DNA of 64,000 nt from Terriglobia bacterium (GTDB lineage: Bacteria > Acidobacteriota > Terriglobia > Terriglobales > SCQP01), in assembly GCA_021323595.1 (NCBI GenBank), contig JAJPKR010000025.1, positions 1-64,000 of the forward strand, in the 5' to 3' direction. The notes under the pieces were generated by a model that was not told the DNA's origin, made no database searches, and saw only the letters and a list, made by a program, of their open reading frames with translations. Below, one piece after another: positions 1 to 7,675 of the stretch. The position numbers and the translations under genes were made by a program. Position 1 is the stretch's first letter. Each line of letters starts with the position of its first letter.

Positions 1-51
1 AGGCGGCGGCGTGTCGCCGCCGCGGGCGGACGCCCGACGCTGGCCCCGGAT

Positions 52-107
52 CTGTCCCCGTTTTCAAAAAGATAAATAGGGAAATATCAGGCTGTCCCCT
101 TTTGCAA
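52..107. repeat. Pair of short direct repeats (CTGTCCCC-type)
   Basis: Two near-identical segments, CTGTCCCCGTTTTCAAA and CTGTCCCCTTTTGCAA, begin 40 bp apart and flank a short A/T-rich stretch that stands out from the surrounding GC-rich DNA. No open reading frame is associated with them. Similar GGGGACAG-type words occur in remnants of small mobile elements, but nothing here proves that origin. Confidence 0.3.
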
Positions 108-349
108 GGCTAGGCCCCGGCGGCTTCGCCAGGAAGCACAAGCGCTAGGCCGATCTTGGCGCTGCCGCGGATGACCTGCTGCACGTTTTCGCCTGAGCCG
201 TTGCCGCCTGTCCTGCTCCGGCCAACTACTCAGTTCCGGCCAGCATCATACCTTCGGGGTCCCCCAGGGGAAGCCCATGCGGGCCGCGCCGTCGCGCCCC
301 GCCGCTGTTTGACAACTGAATCTGGCTCGCGCTCGCTCTCCCAATAGCG

Positions 350-384
350 AAGGAGGGAATCGCGCCCGCCGATTCCCTCCTTTT
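350..384 (+). terminator. Strong hairpin with T-run, likely intrinsic terminator
   Basis: AAGGAGGGAATCG and CGATTCCCTCCTT form a perfect 13-bp stem around a 7-nt loop, followed by TTTT on the plus strand. This is the shape of a rho-independent terminator for transcription entering from the left edge. The T-run is short and partly paired. The gene it would terminate lies outside the window or has decayed. Confidence 0.5.
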
Positions 385-609
385 GCGGGCTCGTCTTTGG
401 GCGACCCCCGTCGGGAAGCTCAACACTGCGCGCCGCTTCTTTGCACTCGCAGCCAAGCGCTAAGTCAAAGCTCCACAATCAGTTACGACGATCTCCCCGC
501 ACGCCGCCGCGCGGGCCCCGTTGACCTGTCCTTTCGTACAGGCCGCCCCTCAGCCCGAACTTCGCAGCTGAGGCCGGCGGCTCCGACTCCGACCCCGGAG
601 CCGCGGGCC

Positions 610-630
610 AAAGGCGCCGGTGACGGCGCC
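610..630 (-). terminator. Hairpin downstream of the TPR gene
   Basis: Read on the minus strand, GGCGCCG-TCAC-CGGCGCC forms a perfect 7-bp stem with a 4-nt loop followed by TTT. It lies about 35 bp past the stop codon of the TPR gene that ends at 665. Position and shape fit an intrinsic terminator, although the T-run is only three bases. Confidence 0.4.
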
Positions 631-664
631 GCAAAGCATGCCCGTCGCGAGCCGCGCGCGCGGG

Positions 665-1762
665 TTAGCGCGAGTGCGGCCGCTTGCGGTACGAGGTCGC
701 GACCTTGCCGGTGATGCCTTCGAGCGCGCCGGCGGCGGAGTCTGCGTACTGGCCGTTGGGCGCCAGCTTCAGATAGGTCTCGAACGACTCCTCGGTGCCA
801 GGCGGATAGGACGCCTTGCCGGTCTTCGGGTCCACCGTGCCCTTGGCGAGCAGCGCCATGCCGCGCAGATACCAGGCGTTGGCGTAGGTGGGGTCGAGCT
901 TGATCACCTTGTCGAACGCGGCGGCGGCGGCGTCCATTTTGCCGGCGTTGTAGAAGATCGCGCCCTCGTTGTAATAGGCGGTCTTGGCGTTGGCGGGATC
1001 GAGCTGCGCGGATTTATCGAAGGCCGCCTGCGCCTCCGCCGTCTTGCCCGCTTGCGACTCGGCGCTGCCCAGGTTGTTGTAGATATTCGCCTGCATGGCG
1101 ACGTCGGTGGCGGGCACGAGCGTCAGCGCCTGCTGGTAGGCGGCTACCGCTTTGTCGAATTGCTTGGCGCCGGCGTAGTCCTCGGCCAGATGCGTCTGGA
1201 TGATCGCCTGGCTCTGCGGAGTCAGCTTCAAGCCCTGGCTCAAGGTCACCGCTTGCTGCATGACCTGGATCGCTTGGTCCCACTGGCCGGCGGCGGCGAG
1301 CTGCTGGTTTTGCGCCAGCATCTGGTTGATGTTGCCGACCTTTTGCTTGGTCTGCGCTTCCTCCTCCTGCTGCTTCTTGAGCGCCTCCTGCTGCTCTTTG
1401 CTCAACCCTTGCATGGCGTTTTCGGGATTGAGCAGCTTGCGCAGGTCGAAATCCACTTCCTTGGGCTCGCCGGGCGCGGTAGGAACGTTGTTCAGCGAAT
1501 AGAGCTGCTTGCCGTCGGGGCCGAAGAGGATGATGTCGAAGGTGCCGAGCGGCAATCCGTAATGGCCGTAATGGCCGTGCTTGTCGGTCTTGACCTTATA
1601 GATGGCGTTGATGTCGAGGCGCTTGAACTCGACCGTGCCGCCGACGATGGGCTTGCCTTGCTGATCGGTGCAGTAGCCCTGCACCGCGCCCATTTGTCCG
1701 AACGCCGGCAGCGCCAGGGCGACGATCAGCGCCGCCAGGCCCAGCCTGCAATATTTCGCCAT
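665..1762 (-). CDS. Exported TPR-repeat protein with carboxypeptidase-regulatory-like domain
   Basis: The 365-residue product begins with a clear Sec signal peptide (hydrophobic core LAALIVALALPAFG, cleavage near residue 22). A carboxypeptidase-regulatory-like beta-sandwich follows at roughly residues 25-90, where a 9-bp unit is duplicated to give the local repeat HYGHYG. A Gln/Lys/Glu-rich, probably coiled-coil stretch covers about 115-145, and tetratricopeptide repeats run from about 150 to 345. Such proteins usually act as periplasmic or outer-membrane scaffolds, and no enzyme motif is visible. The gene stands alone on the minus strand, has a hairpin past its stop, and is 112 bp beyond the end of queC, so it may be read from its own promoter. 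The precise partner is unknown. Confidence 0.8.
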   Translation of the reverse strand: MAKYCRLGLAALIVALALPAFGQMGAVQGYCTDQQGKPIVGGTVEFKRLDINAIYKVKTDKHGHYGHYGLPLGTFDIILFGPDGKQLYSLNNVPTAPGEPKEVDFDLRKLLNPENAMQGLSKEQQEALKKQQEEEAQTKQKVGNINQMLAQNQQLAAAGQWDQAIQVMQQAVTLSQGLKLTPQSQAIIQTHLAEDYAGAKQFDKAVAAYQQALTLVPATDVAMQANIYNNLGSAESQAGKTAEAQAAFDKSAQLDPANAKTAYYNEGAIFYNAGKMDAAAAAFDKVIKLDPTYANAWYLRGMALLAKGTVDPKTGKASYPPGTEESFETYLKLAPNGQYADSAAGALEGITGKVATSYRKRPHSR

Positions 1763-1873
1763 GTCACTCTCCTTTGCGGTTGCCCGCGAGTGCAGCTCCT
1801 TTTATACGATGCGACAGCCCATAGCCAAGTGGCAAGTGGCCCGGGGCGCCGGCGCGCGCGCCGCCCGGCGGCC

Positions 1874-2584
1874 TCAGCCGGCGGCATAGGGAATGGGGTC
1901 GGGGTGGCCGGCCTCGGCGAAGGCGCGCCGCCGCAGGCGGCAGCTGTCGCAGCGCCCGCAGGCTCGCTCGGAGGCTTGATAGCAGGACCAAGAAAGATGA
2001 AACGGCGCGCCCAGCTCGAGCCCGAGGCGGACGATCTCCGCCTTGCTGCGCCGGATCAGCGGCGTGACCACGCGCAGGCCCGGCTCCCGCGTCCCGACGC
2101 GTAGCAGCTCATTGAAGACTTCGTAATAGCGCGGGCGGCAGTCGGGGTAACCCGAGCTATCCGGCTCGACGGCGCCAATCACGATGTCGCCTGCGCCGAT
2201 CACTTCCGCCCAGGAGACCGCGAGCGCCAAAAAGTGAGCGTTGCGAAAGGGCACATAGGTGACCGGAATCTCGCCCGCGGCCGCGACCGGCGCCGCGGGC
2301 GGCGCTTCCGGCACGGCGATGGCCGGGTCGGTGAGCGCCGAGCCGCCGATGCGGGCGAGGCCGGGGCAGGGCAGCACCAGCGCCCGCCGCACGCCGAAAT
2401 GCCGCGCCATCTCCTCGAAGGCGCGGCGCTCGCGCGCCTCCGTGCGCTGCCCGTAGTCCACGTGCAGGAAGGCGGCCTCGGCGTAGTCGCGGCAGGCCAG
2501 CGCCGCGCAGACGCAGCTATCCATGCCGCCGCTCAGCAGCACCACGGCGCGGCGCGCCGCCGCCGGTTGGCGTTCAGACTCCAT
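1874..2584 (-). CDS. queC: 7-cyano-7-deazaguanine synthase (QueC)
   Basis: QueC converts 7-carboxy-7-deazaguanine to preQ0, using ATP and ammonia, in the queuosine/7-deazaguanine pathway. The PP-loop SGGMDS lies at residues 18-23, and four C-terminal cysteines (CYQAS...CGRCDSC) form the expected zinc site. The ORF track extends upstream to 2716, but that extension is arginine-rich noise from inside queE. I place the start at the ATG at 2582-2584, giving 236 residues, close to the family's usual length. The start overlaps the end of queE by 11 bp, which indicates translational coupling. Together with queE and queD it forms the order queD-queE-queC on the minus strand. FolE, which supplies the GTP-derived substrate of QueD, is not in the window. 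Confidence 0.93.
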   Translation of the reverse strand: MESERQPAAARRAVVLLSGGMDSCVCAALACRDYAEAAFLHVDYGQRTEARERRAFEEMARHFGVRRALVLPCPGLARIGGSALTDPAIAVPEAPPAAPVAAAGEIPVTYVPFRNAHFLALAVSWAEVIGAGDIVIGAVEPDSSGYPDCRPRYYEVFNELLRVGTREPGLRVVTPLIRRSKAEIVRLGLELGAPFHLSWSCYQASERACGRCDSCRLRRRAFAEAGHPDPIPYAAG

Positions 2585-3257
2585 GCCGCGCCGGATCCCA
2601 AATGAACTTGTGCATCTGCAGCGCCAGCCGCGCCGGCACCGCGTCCGCCAGCATCCAGGCGGCCAGCTCGCGCGGGTCGAGCAGGCACTGCTCGGCGCTG
2701 CGCGCCCCCGCCGCATCCTTGCGGAAGGCCGGGGAGAGATGCAGATGCGGCGTGCGCCGCGCCAGCTCGTGGCGGGCGATGAAGTCGCGGGCGAATTCGT
2801 AATCGGCGCGCCCGGCGAGCACGAACTTCACCTCGTCGCGCGCGGTCAGCAGCGCGAGGTTGCCGAGGCGGAAGCTGCCGCCTTCGCCGCTGAGCGGGCA
2901 TTTGACGTCCACGATCTTGATGACCCCCGCCGGCAAGCCCGCCAAGTCGCGCTCGCCGCTGGTCTCGATCAGCACCTCGCGCCCGGCCGCGAGCAGCTCG
3001 CGCGAGAGCGCGATCACCTCCGGCGCTTGCAGCATCGGCTCGCCGCCGGTGATCTCCACCAGCGGCGCCCGGAAGCGCGCCACCGCCGCCAGCACCTCGC
3101 CCCGCTCCATGCGGCGCCCGCCGTGGAAGGCGTATTCGGTGTCGCACCACGCGCAGCGCAGATTGCAGCCGGTCAGGCGCACGAAGACGCAGGGGCGGCC
3201 GGCATGCGTGCTTTCCCCTTGCAGCGATTCGAAGATCTCGGTGATTTGCAGCGCCAT
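2574..3257 (-). CDS. queE: 7-carboxy-7-deazaguanine synthase (QueE), radical SAM
   Basis: QueE rearranges 6-carboxytetrahydropterin to 7-carboxy-7-deazaguanine by radical SAM chemistry. The iron-sulfur cluster motif GCNLRCAWCDT gives Cys31, Cys35 and Cys38, and the SAM-binding TGGEP box follows (seen as EITGGEPML). An N-terminal SLQGES segment and Cys23 in RPCVFVRLTG match the family. The 227-residue length is normal for the longer QueE type. Its 3' end overlaps the queC start by 11 bp, and 31 bp separate its start from the queD stop, so the three genes probably share a transcript. Confidence 0.93.
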   Translation of the reverse strand: MALQITEIFESLQGESTHAGRPCVFVRLTGCNLRCAWCDTEYAFHGGRRMERGEVLAAVARFRAPLVEITGGEPMLQAPEVIALSRELLAAGREVLIETSGERDLAGLPAGVIKIVDVKCPLSGEGGSFRLGNLALLTARDEVKFVLAGRADYEFARDFIARHELARRTPHLHLSPAFRKDAAGARSAEQCLLDPRELAAWMLADAVPARLALQMHKFIWDPARHGV

Positions 3258-3288
3258 GGGAGGGCCGCGCGCGGCGGCGCCCGCCGGG

Positions 3289-3690
3289 CTAGCGCGACGA
3301 TCGCGCCCCGGCGGCGGCCGGCTCCGAATAAGTGGCCGCGGTGGTGTCGGTCTCGAACACCGTCACCGCTTCCAAGCGCACCGACGGCGTCGCGGCCAAA
3401 TGGTCCTTCAGGCCGTCGTAGAAGCGCTTGGCGATGTTTTCGGCCGACGGGTTGATCTGGCGAAAGTCCTCGAGATCGTTCAAGAACTGATGATCGAAGC
3501 GCTCGATCAGCGCGCGCAGATGGTGCTTGAGATCGCGAAAGTCGTAGAGCAGGCCGATGTTGTCGAGGCCGTCGCCGCGCAGGTGCACCCGCACGCGATA
3601 GTTGTGTCCGTGGGGATTTTCGCACTTGCCGCGATAGCCGCGCAGCGCGTGGCCGGCGGCGAAAGTCTCTTCGACGCTGATCTCGAACAC
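3289..3690 (-). CDS. queD: 6-carboxy-5,6,7,8-tetrahydropterin synthase (QueD)
   Basis: QueD turns 7,8-dihydroneopterin triphosphate into 6-carboxytetrahydropterin. The zinc-binding histidines are visible in FAAGHALRGY and in NPHGHNYRV, with the catalytic cysteine in GKCENPHGH, and FDHQFLND carries the conserved His. The ORF track runs to 4407, but that is an arginine-rich extension. The most credible start is the GTG at 3688-3690 (VFEISVEETFAAGH), giving 133 residues, near the usual 120-130. No strong Shine-Dalgarno sequence precedes it, so the exact start is less certain than the identity. It is the first gene of queDEC. Confidence 0.9.
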   Translation of the reverse strand: MFEISVEETFAAGHALRGYRGKCENPHGHNYRVRVHLRGDGLDNIGLLYDFRDLKHHLRALIERFDHQFLNDLEDFRQINPSAENIAKRFYDGLKDHLAATPSVRLEAVTVFETDTTAATYSEPAAAGARSSR

Positions 3691-3794
3691 AGGTCTAATT
3701 ATGCGGCATCGCCGGAGCCGGCGGCGACAGGGGGATGGCGGGGCGCCGCCGCCGGTCACCGGGATCACGGGAAGCGGAACGCTTCGATTCGCCG

Positions 3795-4187
3795 CTAGAC
3801 GTGCGCGGCTTTGAGCAGGGGAAGCAGGCGCGGTCCGGGGGCAGCCGGACGCTCGCCGAGGGCGCGCATCAGCAGTCCCAGGCCGGCGCCCCAAACCATG
3901 AGCTCGGCGGCGAGGGCGTCGCGCGAGGGCTTGGCCAGCATGCCCACCACGCGCAATTCGGAGAAGGCGATGCCGGAGCGCGCGCCCCAAAGTTCCGGCG
4001 GCACGATCTGCGCATAGGCGCAGGCGAGCACGGCGGCGCTGGCATAGGCGCCGAGCCGCGCCCAGGGGCGCTCGCCCGCGCTGGGCGCCGGGCGCCCGAG
4101 GGCGGCTTCGAGTAGGTCCAGGCCGCTGCGCGCCAGCAGGCCGATGGCGGCGTTGCGCATCCACCAGCTCCAGGGTCTTTGCGCCAT
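3795..4187 (-). CDS. Small hypothetical protein, partly hydrophobic
   Basis: I do not recognise this 130-residue protein. With the ATG at 4185-4187 it begins MAQRPWSWWMRNAAIG and contains three moderately hydrophobic segments (around residues 10-28, 45-65 and 95-112) separated by arginine-rich loops, compatible with a peripheral or small membrane protein. The ORF track adds 64 residues upstream. Those translate the repeated hairpin element at 4320-4407 and are unlikely to be protein. It lies between the SPOR gene and queD on the same strand. Confidence 0.55.
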   Translation of the reverse strand: MAQRPWSWWMRNAAIGLLARSGLDLLEAALGRPAPSAGERPWARLGAYASAAVLACAYAQIVPPELWGARSGIAFSELRVVGMLAKPSRDALAAELMVWGAGLGLLMRALGERPAAPGPRLLPLLKAAHV

Positions 4188-4319
4188 GGCAGCGGAGATG
4201 CAGGCGGGGTGCGCGGCGGTTGGATGGCGCGTCGGGCCGGCATTTCCCGCCTGCCCGCCTCGGTTTTGCCTGCGTGTCTCGGTCCCGCTGTGGGGGTGGG
4301 CTGGCCTGCGGACAACATT

Positions 4320-4407
4320 GGCAGGCAGGAATGCCTGCTCCACAAGGCTGGCGGGCAAGAACGGCTGCGCAACGGACAAGAGCGGCAGGCACGAATGCCT
4401 GCCCCAC
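4320..4407. repeat. Three tandem 24-bp palindromic repeats (REP-like)
   Basis: Three imperfect copies of GGCAGGCAxGAATGCCTGCxCCAC start at 4320, 4350 and 4384, separated by spacers of 6 and 10 bp. The third is a perfect hairpin, GGCAGGCA-CGAA-TGCCTGCC. The first is nearly as good, and the middle one is degenerate. The array sits between the SPOR-domain gene stop and the start of the next minus-strand gene, where a REP-like or transcript-end element would be expected. Spurious ORFs run across it in both directions. Confidence 0.6.
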
Positions 4408-4421
4408 GATGGTGCCGCCGG

Positions 4422-5159
4422 CTAATGCTTGATGATGGCGGCGTAGCCGTCGGCGGCGAGGCGCGAGCGCATCTCGTTGGCCTCTTGCTCGGTGGCATAA
4501 GGGCCGATCTGGACGCGATAAAGCTGGTCGGCGCCGCCGGGCTGCGGATTGACGACGTACACCGGATACTGGCGCGCCTTGAGCGCCGCCGCCAGGCCGA
4601 GCGCGTCGGCGCCGTTGGTGCCGGCGAAGACCTGCACGACGTAGCTGCCGCCGGCGGTGGCGGCGGGCGGCGCGGCGGTGGCGCCGGTCGCCGCCGCCGC
4701 CGGGGTCTTGGCGGGCGCGGCTGCCGCCGCGGCGCCGCCCGGCTGGCCCGTCGTGGAGGCGGTCGCGGGCGTGGAGGCCGTAGGCTGGGCGGCGCCGCTC
4801 GCGGGCGGCTGCAAGGTGGCCGGGGTCTGGTTGCTCTCGGCGGCGCTCAGCTCCGCCGGATTGGGCGGCTGCGCCCCGCCGCTCGCCGCCGGCTGCGGCG
4901 GCGCCGGGGTGCTGGGATTGGGCTTCGGCACCGCCGTCTGCGAGCCGTTGAGCGGCTGCGCCGCCGGGTTCGAGCCCAGCGTGAACGAGGCCGGCACGGC
5001 ATGCTTGCCCAGCGTGTAGCCGAAGGCGAAGAACAGCCCGCAGAGCACCGCGACGGCGGCCAGCAGGCCGATCAGCGCGCCCGTGCCCAGCTCCAGTTGA
5101 TAGCTGGCGTCGGGGGAGCCGCGATCGAAGTCTTCCGAAGTGTCGAGATAGCGCGCCAT
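4422..5159 (-). CDS. SPOR-domain membrane protein
   Basis: The start is set at ATG 5157-5159 (MARYLDTSEDF), giving 245 residues; the upstream ORF extension is a shadow of the stomatin gene. The order is a short cytoplasmic tail, one membrane segment at about residues 28-50 (GALIGLLAAVAVLCGLFFAF), a proline/alanine/threonine-rich periplasmic linker to about residue 165, and a SPOR domain to the end (SYVVQVFAG...YRVQIGPY). SPOR domains bind denuded peptidoglycan glycan strands at the septum, so a role at the cell division site is likely. The gene lies 13 bp after the stop codon of the stomatin-like gene on the same strand, consistent with cotranscription. Confidence 0.85.
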   Translation of the reverse strand: MARYLDTSEDFDRGSPDASYQLELGTGALIGLLAAVAVLCGLFFAFGYTLGKHAVPASFTLGSNPAAQPLNGSQTAVPKPNPSTPAPPQPAASGGAQPPNPAELSAAESNQTPATLQPPASGAAQPTASTPATASTTGQPGGAAAAAAPAKTPAAAATGATAAPPAATAGGSYVVQVFAGTNGADALGLAAALKARQYPVYVVNPQPGGADQLYRVQIGPYATEQEANEMRSRLAADGYAAIIKH

Positions 5160-5172
5160 GGCCGCCCTCGCC

Positions 5173-5940
5173 TTACGGGTTCGCCCCCGCGGCTTTGGCC
5201 TTCTTCGCCTGCGTGAGCGCTTCGAAGATCTCGAGCGGCAGGGGAAAGACGATGGTCGTGTTCTTCTCCACGCCGATCTCGGTGAGGGTCTGCAGGTAGC
5301 GCAGTTGCAGCGCCATCGGCTCGCGCGCCATGATCGCCGAGGCTTCCGCCAGCCGCGCCGAGGCCGCGAATTCGCCCTCGGCATGGATGATCTTGGCGCG
5401 CTTCTCGCGCTCCGCCTCCGCCTGCCGCGCCATCGCCCGGCGCATGCCTTCGGGCAGATCCACGGACTTGATCTCGACCTTGGTGACCTTGACGCCCCAG
5501 GGATCGGTGTGCTGGTCGAGAATGTCCTGCAAGCGGAGGTTGATCTTGTCGCGCTGCGAGAGCAGGTCGTCGAGCTCGACCTCGCCCAGCACCGAGCGCA
5601 GCGTGGTTTGCGCGAATTGCGAGGCGGCGAAGCGGTAGTTCTGCACCTCCACCACCGCTTTCTGGGGATCGATCACGCGGTGATAGACCACCGCGACCAC
5701 GGTCGCGGTGACGTTGTCGCGGGTGATGATGTCTTGCGGCGGCACGTCGAGCGCCGACTCGCGCAGGGTGATGCGATCGACGCGGTCAATGATCGGGAAG
5801 ATCAGCACCAAGCCCGGTCCCTTGGGTTTGGGAAGCAGGCGGCCGAGCCGAAACACGACCAGGCGGTCGTATTCCGCCACGACTTTGATGGCGGAAAGGA
5901 TGAAGAGAACGAGGATGACGACGATGATGAAAGTGGCCAT
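5173..5940 (-). CDS. Stomatin/prohibitin-like SPFH (band 7) membrane protein
   Basis: The product is a 255-residue bacterial slipin. It has an N-terminal membrane hairpin (residues 3-20), a band 7 core ([30 protein letters not shown]) and a charged coiled-coil ([24 protein letters not shown]). I start it at ATG 5938-5940 ([13 protein letters not shown]), dropping 13 residues from the ORF. Slipins form membrane-microdomain oligomers and are commonly encoded beside NfeD-family proteases that cleave or bind them. Here the NfeD-type gene is immediately upstream on the same strand, so the pair probably functions as a membrane quality-control unit. Confidence 0.9.
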   Translation of the reverse strand: MATFIIVVILVLFILSAIKVVAEYDRLVVFRLGRLLPKPKGPGLVLIFPIIDRVDRITLRESALDVPPQDIITRDNVTATVVAVVYHRVIDPQKAVVEVQNYRFAASQFAQTTLRSVLGEVELDDLLSQRDKINLRLQDILDQHTDPWGVKVTKVEIKSVDLPEGMRRAMARQAEAEREKRAKIIHAEGEFAASARLAEASAIMAREPMALQLRYLQTLTEIGVEKNTTIVFPLPLEIFEALTQAKKAKAAGANP

Positions 5941-6106
5941 GGCGCACCCGGCGGGCGGCGGTGAAACGTCCTCTTCCATACTACAAGCGCTTTCACCGGC
6001 GGGATAGGGGCGCGGGCGCAGGGGACCGGGGCGTGGAGCCCGGAAAGGAAGGGGCTCGGCGGGCGGCGCGCAGGCGCGGCGGCCGTGCCATCGCCCGCTC
6101 GGCCGG

Positions 6107-7537
6107 CTAACTGCCCAGCCCTTGCCCCTGGGCCTGGGCGGTCTGTTCCTGGGTGACCGGCTCGACCTCGAGCACCAGGCCGTGCACGGCGCGAATCTTC
6201 ACCAGCGCGCCGGTTTCGACGGGAGCGCTCGAATGCGCCTGCCACAGCTCGCCATGCACCCAGACGCGGCCTTGCGGCGCGAGCGGCGAGCGTGCGACCG
6301 CCTGCTGGCCCACCAAGCCTTGCTCGCCGGTGACCACTTTGTGCGCGCGGGCGCGCAGCACCAGGCGCATCAGGAACACGGTGATGGCGGCGATGGGCAG
6401 GGCGACGGCGAGGGCGATGCTCATGTGAATGCGCAGGCCGGGGACGGAGGTATCCACTAATAGCACGGCGCCGAGCACCATGCCCACGATGCCGCCCGCC
6501 GCCAAGATGCCGTGGGAAGGGAACTTGGCTTCGAGGATGAAGAGCACGAAGGCCAGGATCAGCAGTCCCGCGCCGGCCCAATTCAGCGGCAGCAGCGAAA
6601 GCGCGAAGAGGCCGAGCGCGAGCAGGATCACGCCGGCGACGCCGGGCACGATCACGCCGGGGTGCGTGAACTCGATATAGATCAGCAGCGCCCCGATCGC
6701 CAGCAGCGCGAAGGCCAGGTCGGGGTTCATGTCCAGCACGCGCTCGCGCAGGCTCATGGTGTAGGGCACGAAGCGCGCGCCGGCGAAGTCGATGTGGTCG
6801 GTCGCGCCGTTGACGCGGCGGATCGGCTGGCCGCTCAGCTTGGCCAGCAGTTGCTCCGGGGAATCGGCGATGAGGTTGATGAGCTGGTTGGCGAGCGCTT
6901 CGTTTTCGGTGAAGCTCTTGCTTTGCAGCACCGCCGATTCCGCGGCGGCGACGTTGCGATGGCGGCGGGCGGCGAGCGAGCGCATGTAGGCGTCGGCGTC
7001 GTTCTGGATCTTGGTGGCCTCGATCTTGTCGGGCTGCGCGCCGCCGAGCACCACCGGATGCGCGGCGCCGGTGTTGGTGCCCGGCGCCATCGCCGCCACG
7101 TCGCAGCTCTCGAGAATGTAGAAGCCGGCCGAAGCGCTGCGCGCGCCGCTGGGATAGACGTAGCCGATCACCGGCGCGCGCGAAGCCAGGATGGCCTCGA
7201 TGATCTGGCGCATCGAGGTGTCGAGACCGCCGGGCGTGCTCAGCTCCAGCAGCACCGCCGCCGCGCCGGTTCGGTTGGCGTAGGCGATGCCGCGCGTGAC
7301 GTATTCGGCGGTGATCGGCTCGACGATGCCTTGCAGATCGATGACGACCACGCGGGGCGCGGGCGAACTGGGCGCCGCCGCCGTGGGCGCGGAGGCGCCC
7401 GACAACGTGCCGCCGAACGCGCCCGACCATGCCAAAGCCAGCGCCAGCGCCGGCAGCGCCGCCGCCAGCCTGCCGCGAACGCGGGCGCGGCGATGGGCCG
7501 CGCCGAGCTTCGTTGCCTTTGGTTCTGCCGCGCTCAC
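6107..7537 (-). CDS. NfeD family membrane-bound ClpP-class serine protease
   Basis: The protein has an N-terminal ClpP-like Ser-Lys protease domain. The serine lies in [13 protein letters not shown], and a probable lysine in [16 protein letters not shown] set of membrane helices follows ([27 protein letters not shown] onward), then a C-terminal NfeD OB-fold ([11 protein letters not shown]...GALVKI). I choose the GTG at 7535-7537 ([12 protein letters not shown]) because GAGG lies about 8 nt upstream and a signal-like hydrophobic stretch ([14 protein letters not shown]) follows. The ORF track begins 42 residues earlier with a low-complexity extension. Length is 476 residues. It pairs with the downstream stomatin gene. 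Confidence 0.87.
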   Translation of the reverse strand: MSAAEPKATKLGAAHRRARVRGRLAAALPALALALAWSGAFGGTLSGASAPTAAAPSSPAPRVVVIDLQGIVEPITAEYVTRGIAYANRTGAAAVLLELSTPGGLDTSMRQIIEAILASRAPVIGYVYPSGARSASAGFYILESCDVAAMAPGTNTGAAHPVVLGGAQPDKIEATKIQNDADAYMRSLAARRHRNVAAAESAVLQSKSFTENEALANQLINLIADSPEQLLAKLSGQPIRRVNGATDHIDFAGARFVPYTMSLRERVLDMNPDLAFALLAIGALLIYIEFTHPGVIVPGVAGVILLALGLFALSLLPLNWAGAGLLILAFVLFILEAKFPSHGILAAGGIVGMVLGAVLLVDTSVPGLRIHMSIALAVALPIAAITVFLMRLVLRARAHKVVTGEQGLVGQQAVARSPLAPQGRVWVHGELWQAHSSAPVETGALVKIRAVHGLVLEVEPVTQEQTAQAQGQGLGS

Positions 7538-7675
7538 CTGCTTGGCCTCGTGCTTTGCCTCACACCAATGATAGGCCCCGGCGGCAAGCGGTGCCCGGCG
7601 TCCCAGGAGAGCGGCGGCGGACGCGCGCCGCCGGGCGGAAGCCGCCGCCCGTCCACGGTCCACCGTCCCTTTCGG

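Larger units (their letters stand above)
1..664. other. Intergenic region without a convincing gene
   Basis: The ORF-track entries in this stretch (63 to 105 residues) are low-complexity, arginine- and proline-rich translations with no recognisable domain and no clear ribosome binding site. The region holds the CTGTCCCC repeats near its left end, a strong perfect hairpin at 350-384, a GC-rich hairpin at 577-604 (GCGGCTCCG paired with CGGAGCCGC), and a terminator-like hairpin just past the end of the TPR gene. I see no RNA gene in it. Confidence 0.5.

Noticed and set aside
620-2104. 494-residue plus-strand frame
   Set aside because: It runs antisense to the TPR gene and queC and has leucine/arginine-rich low complexity.
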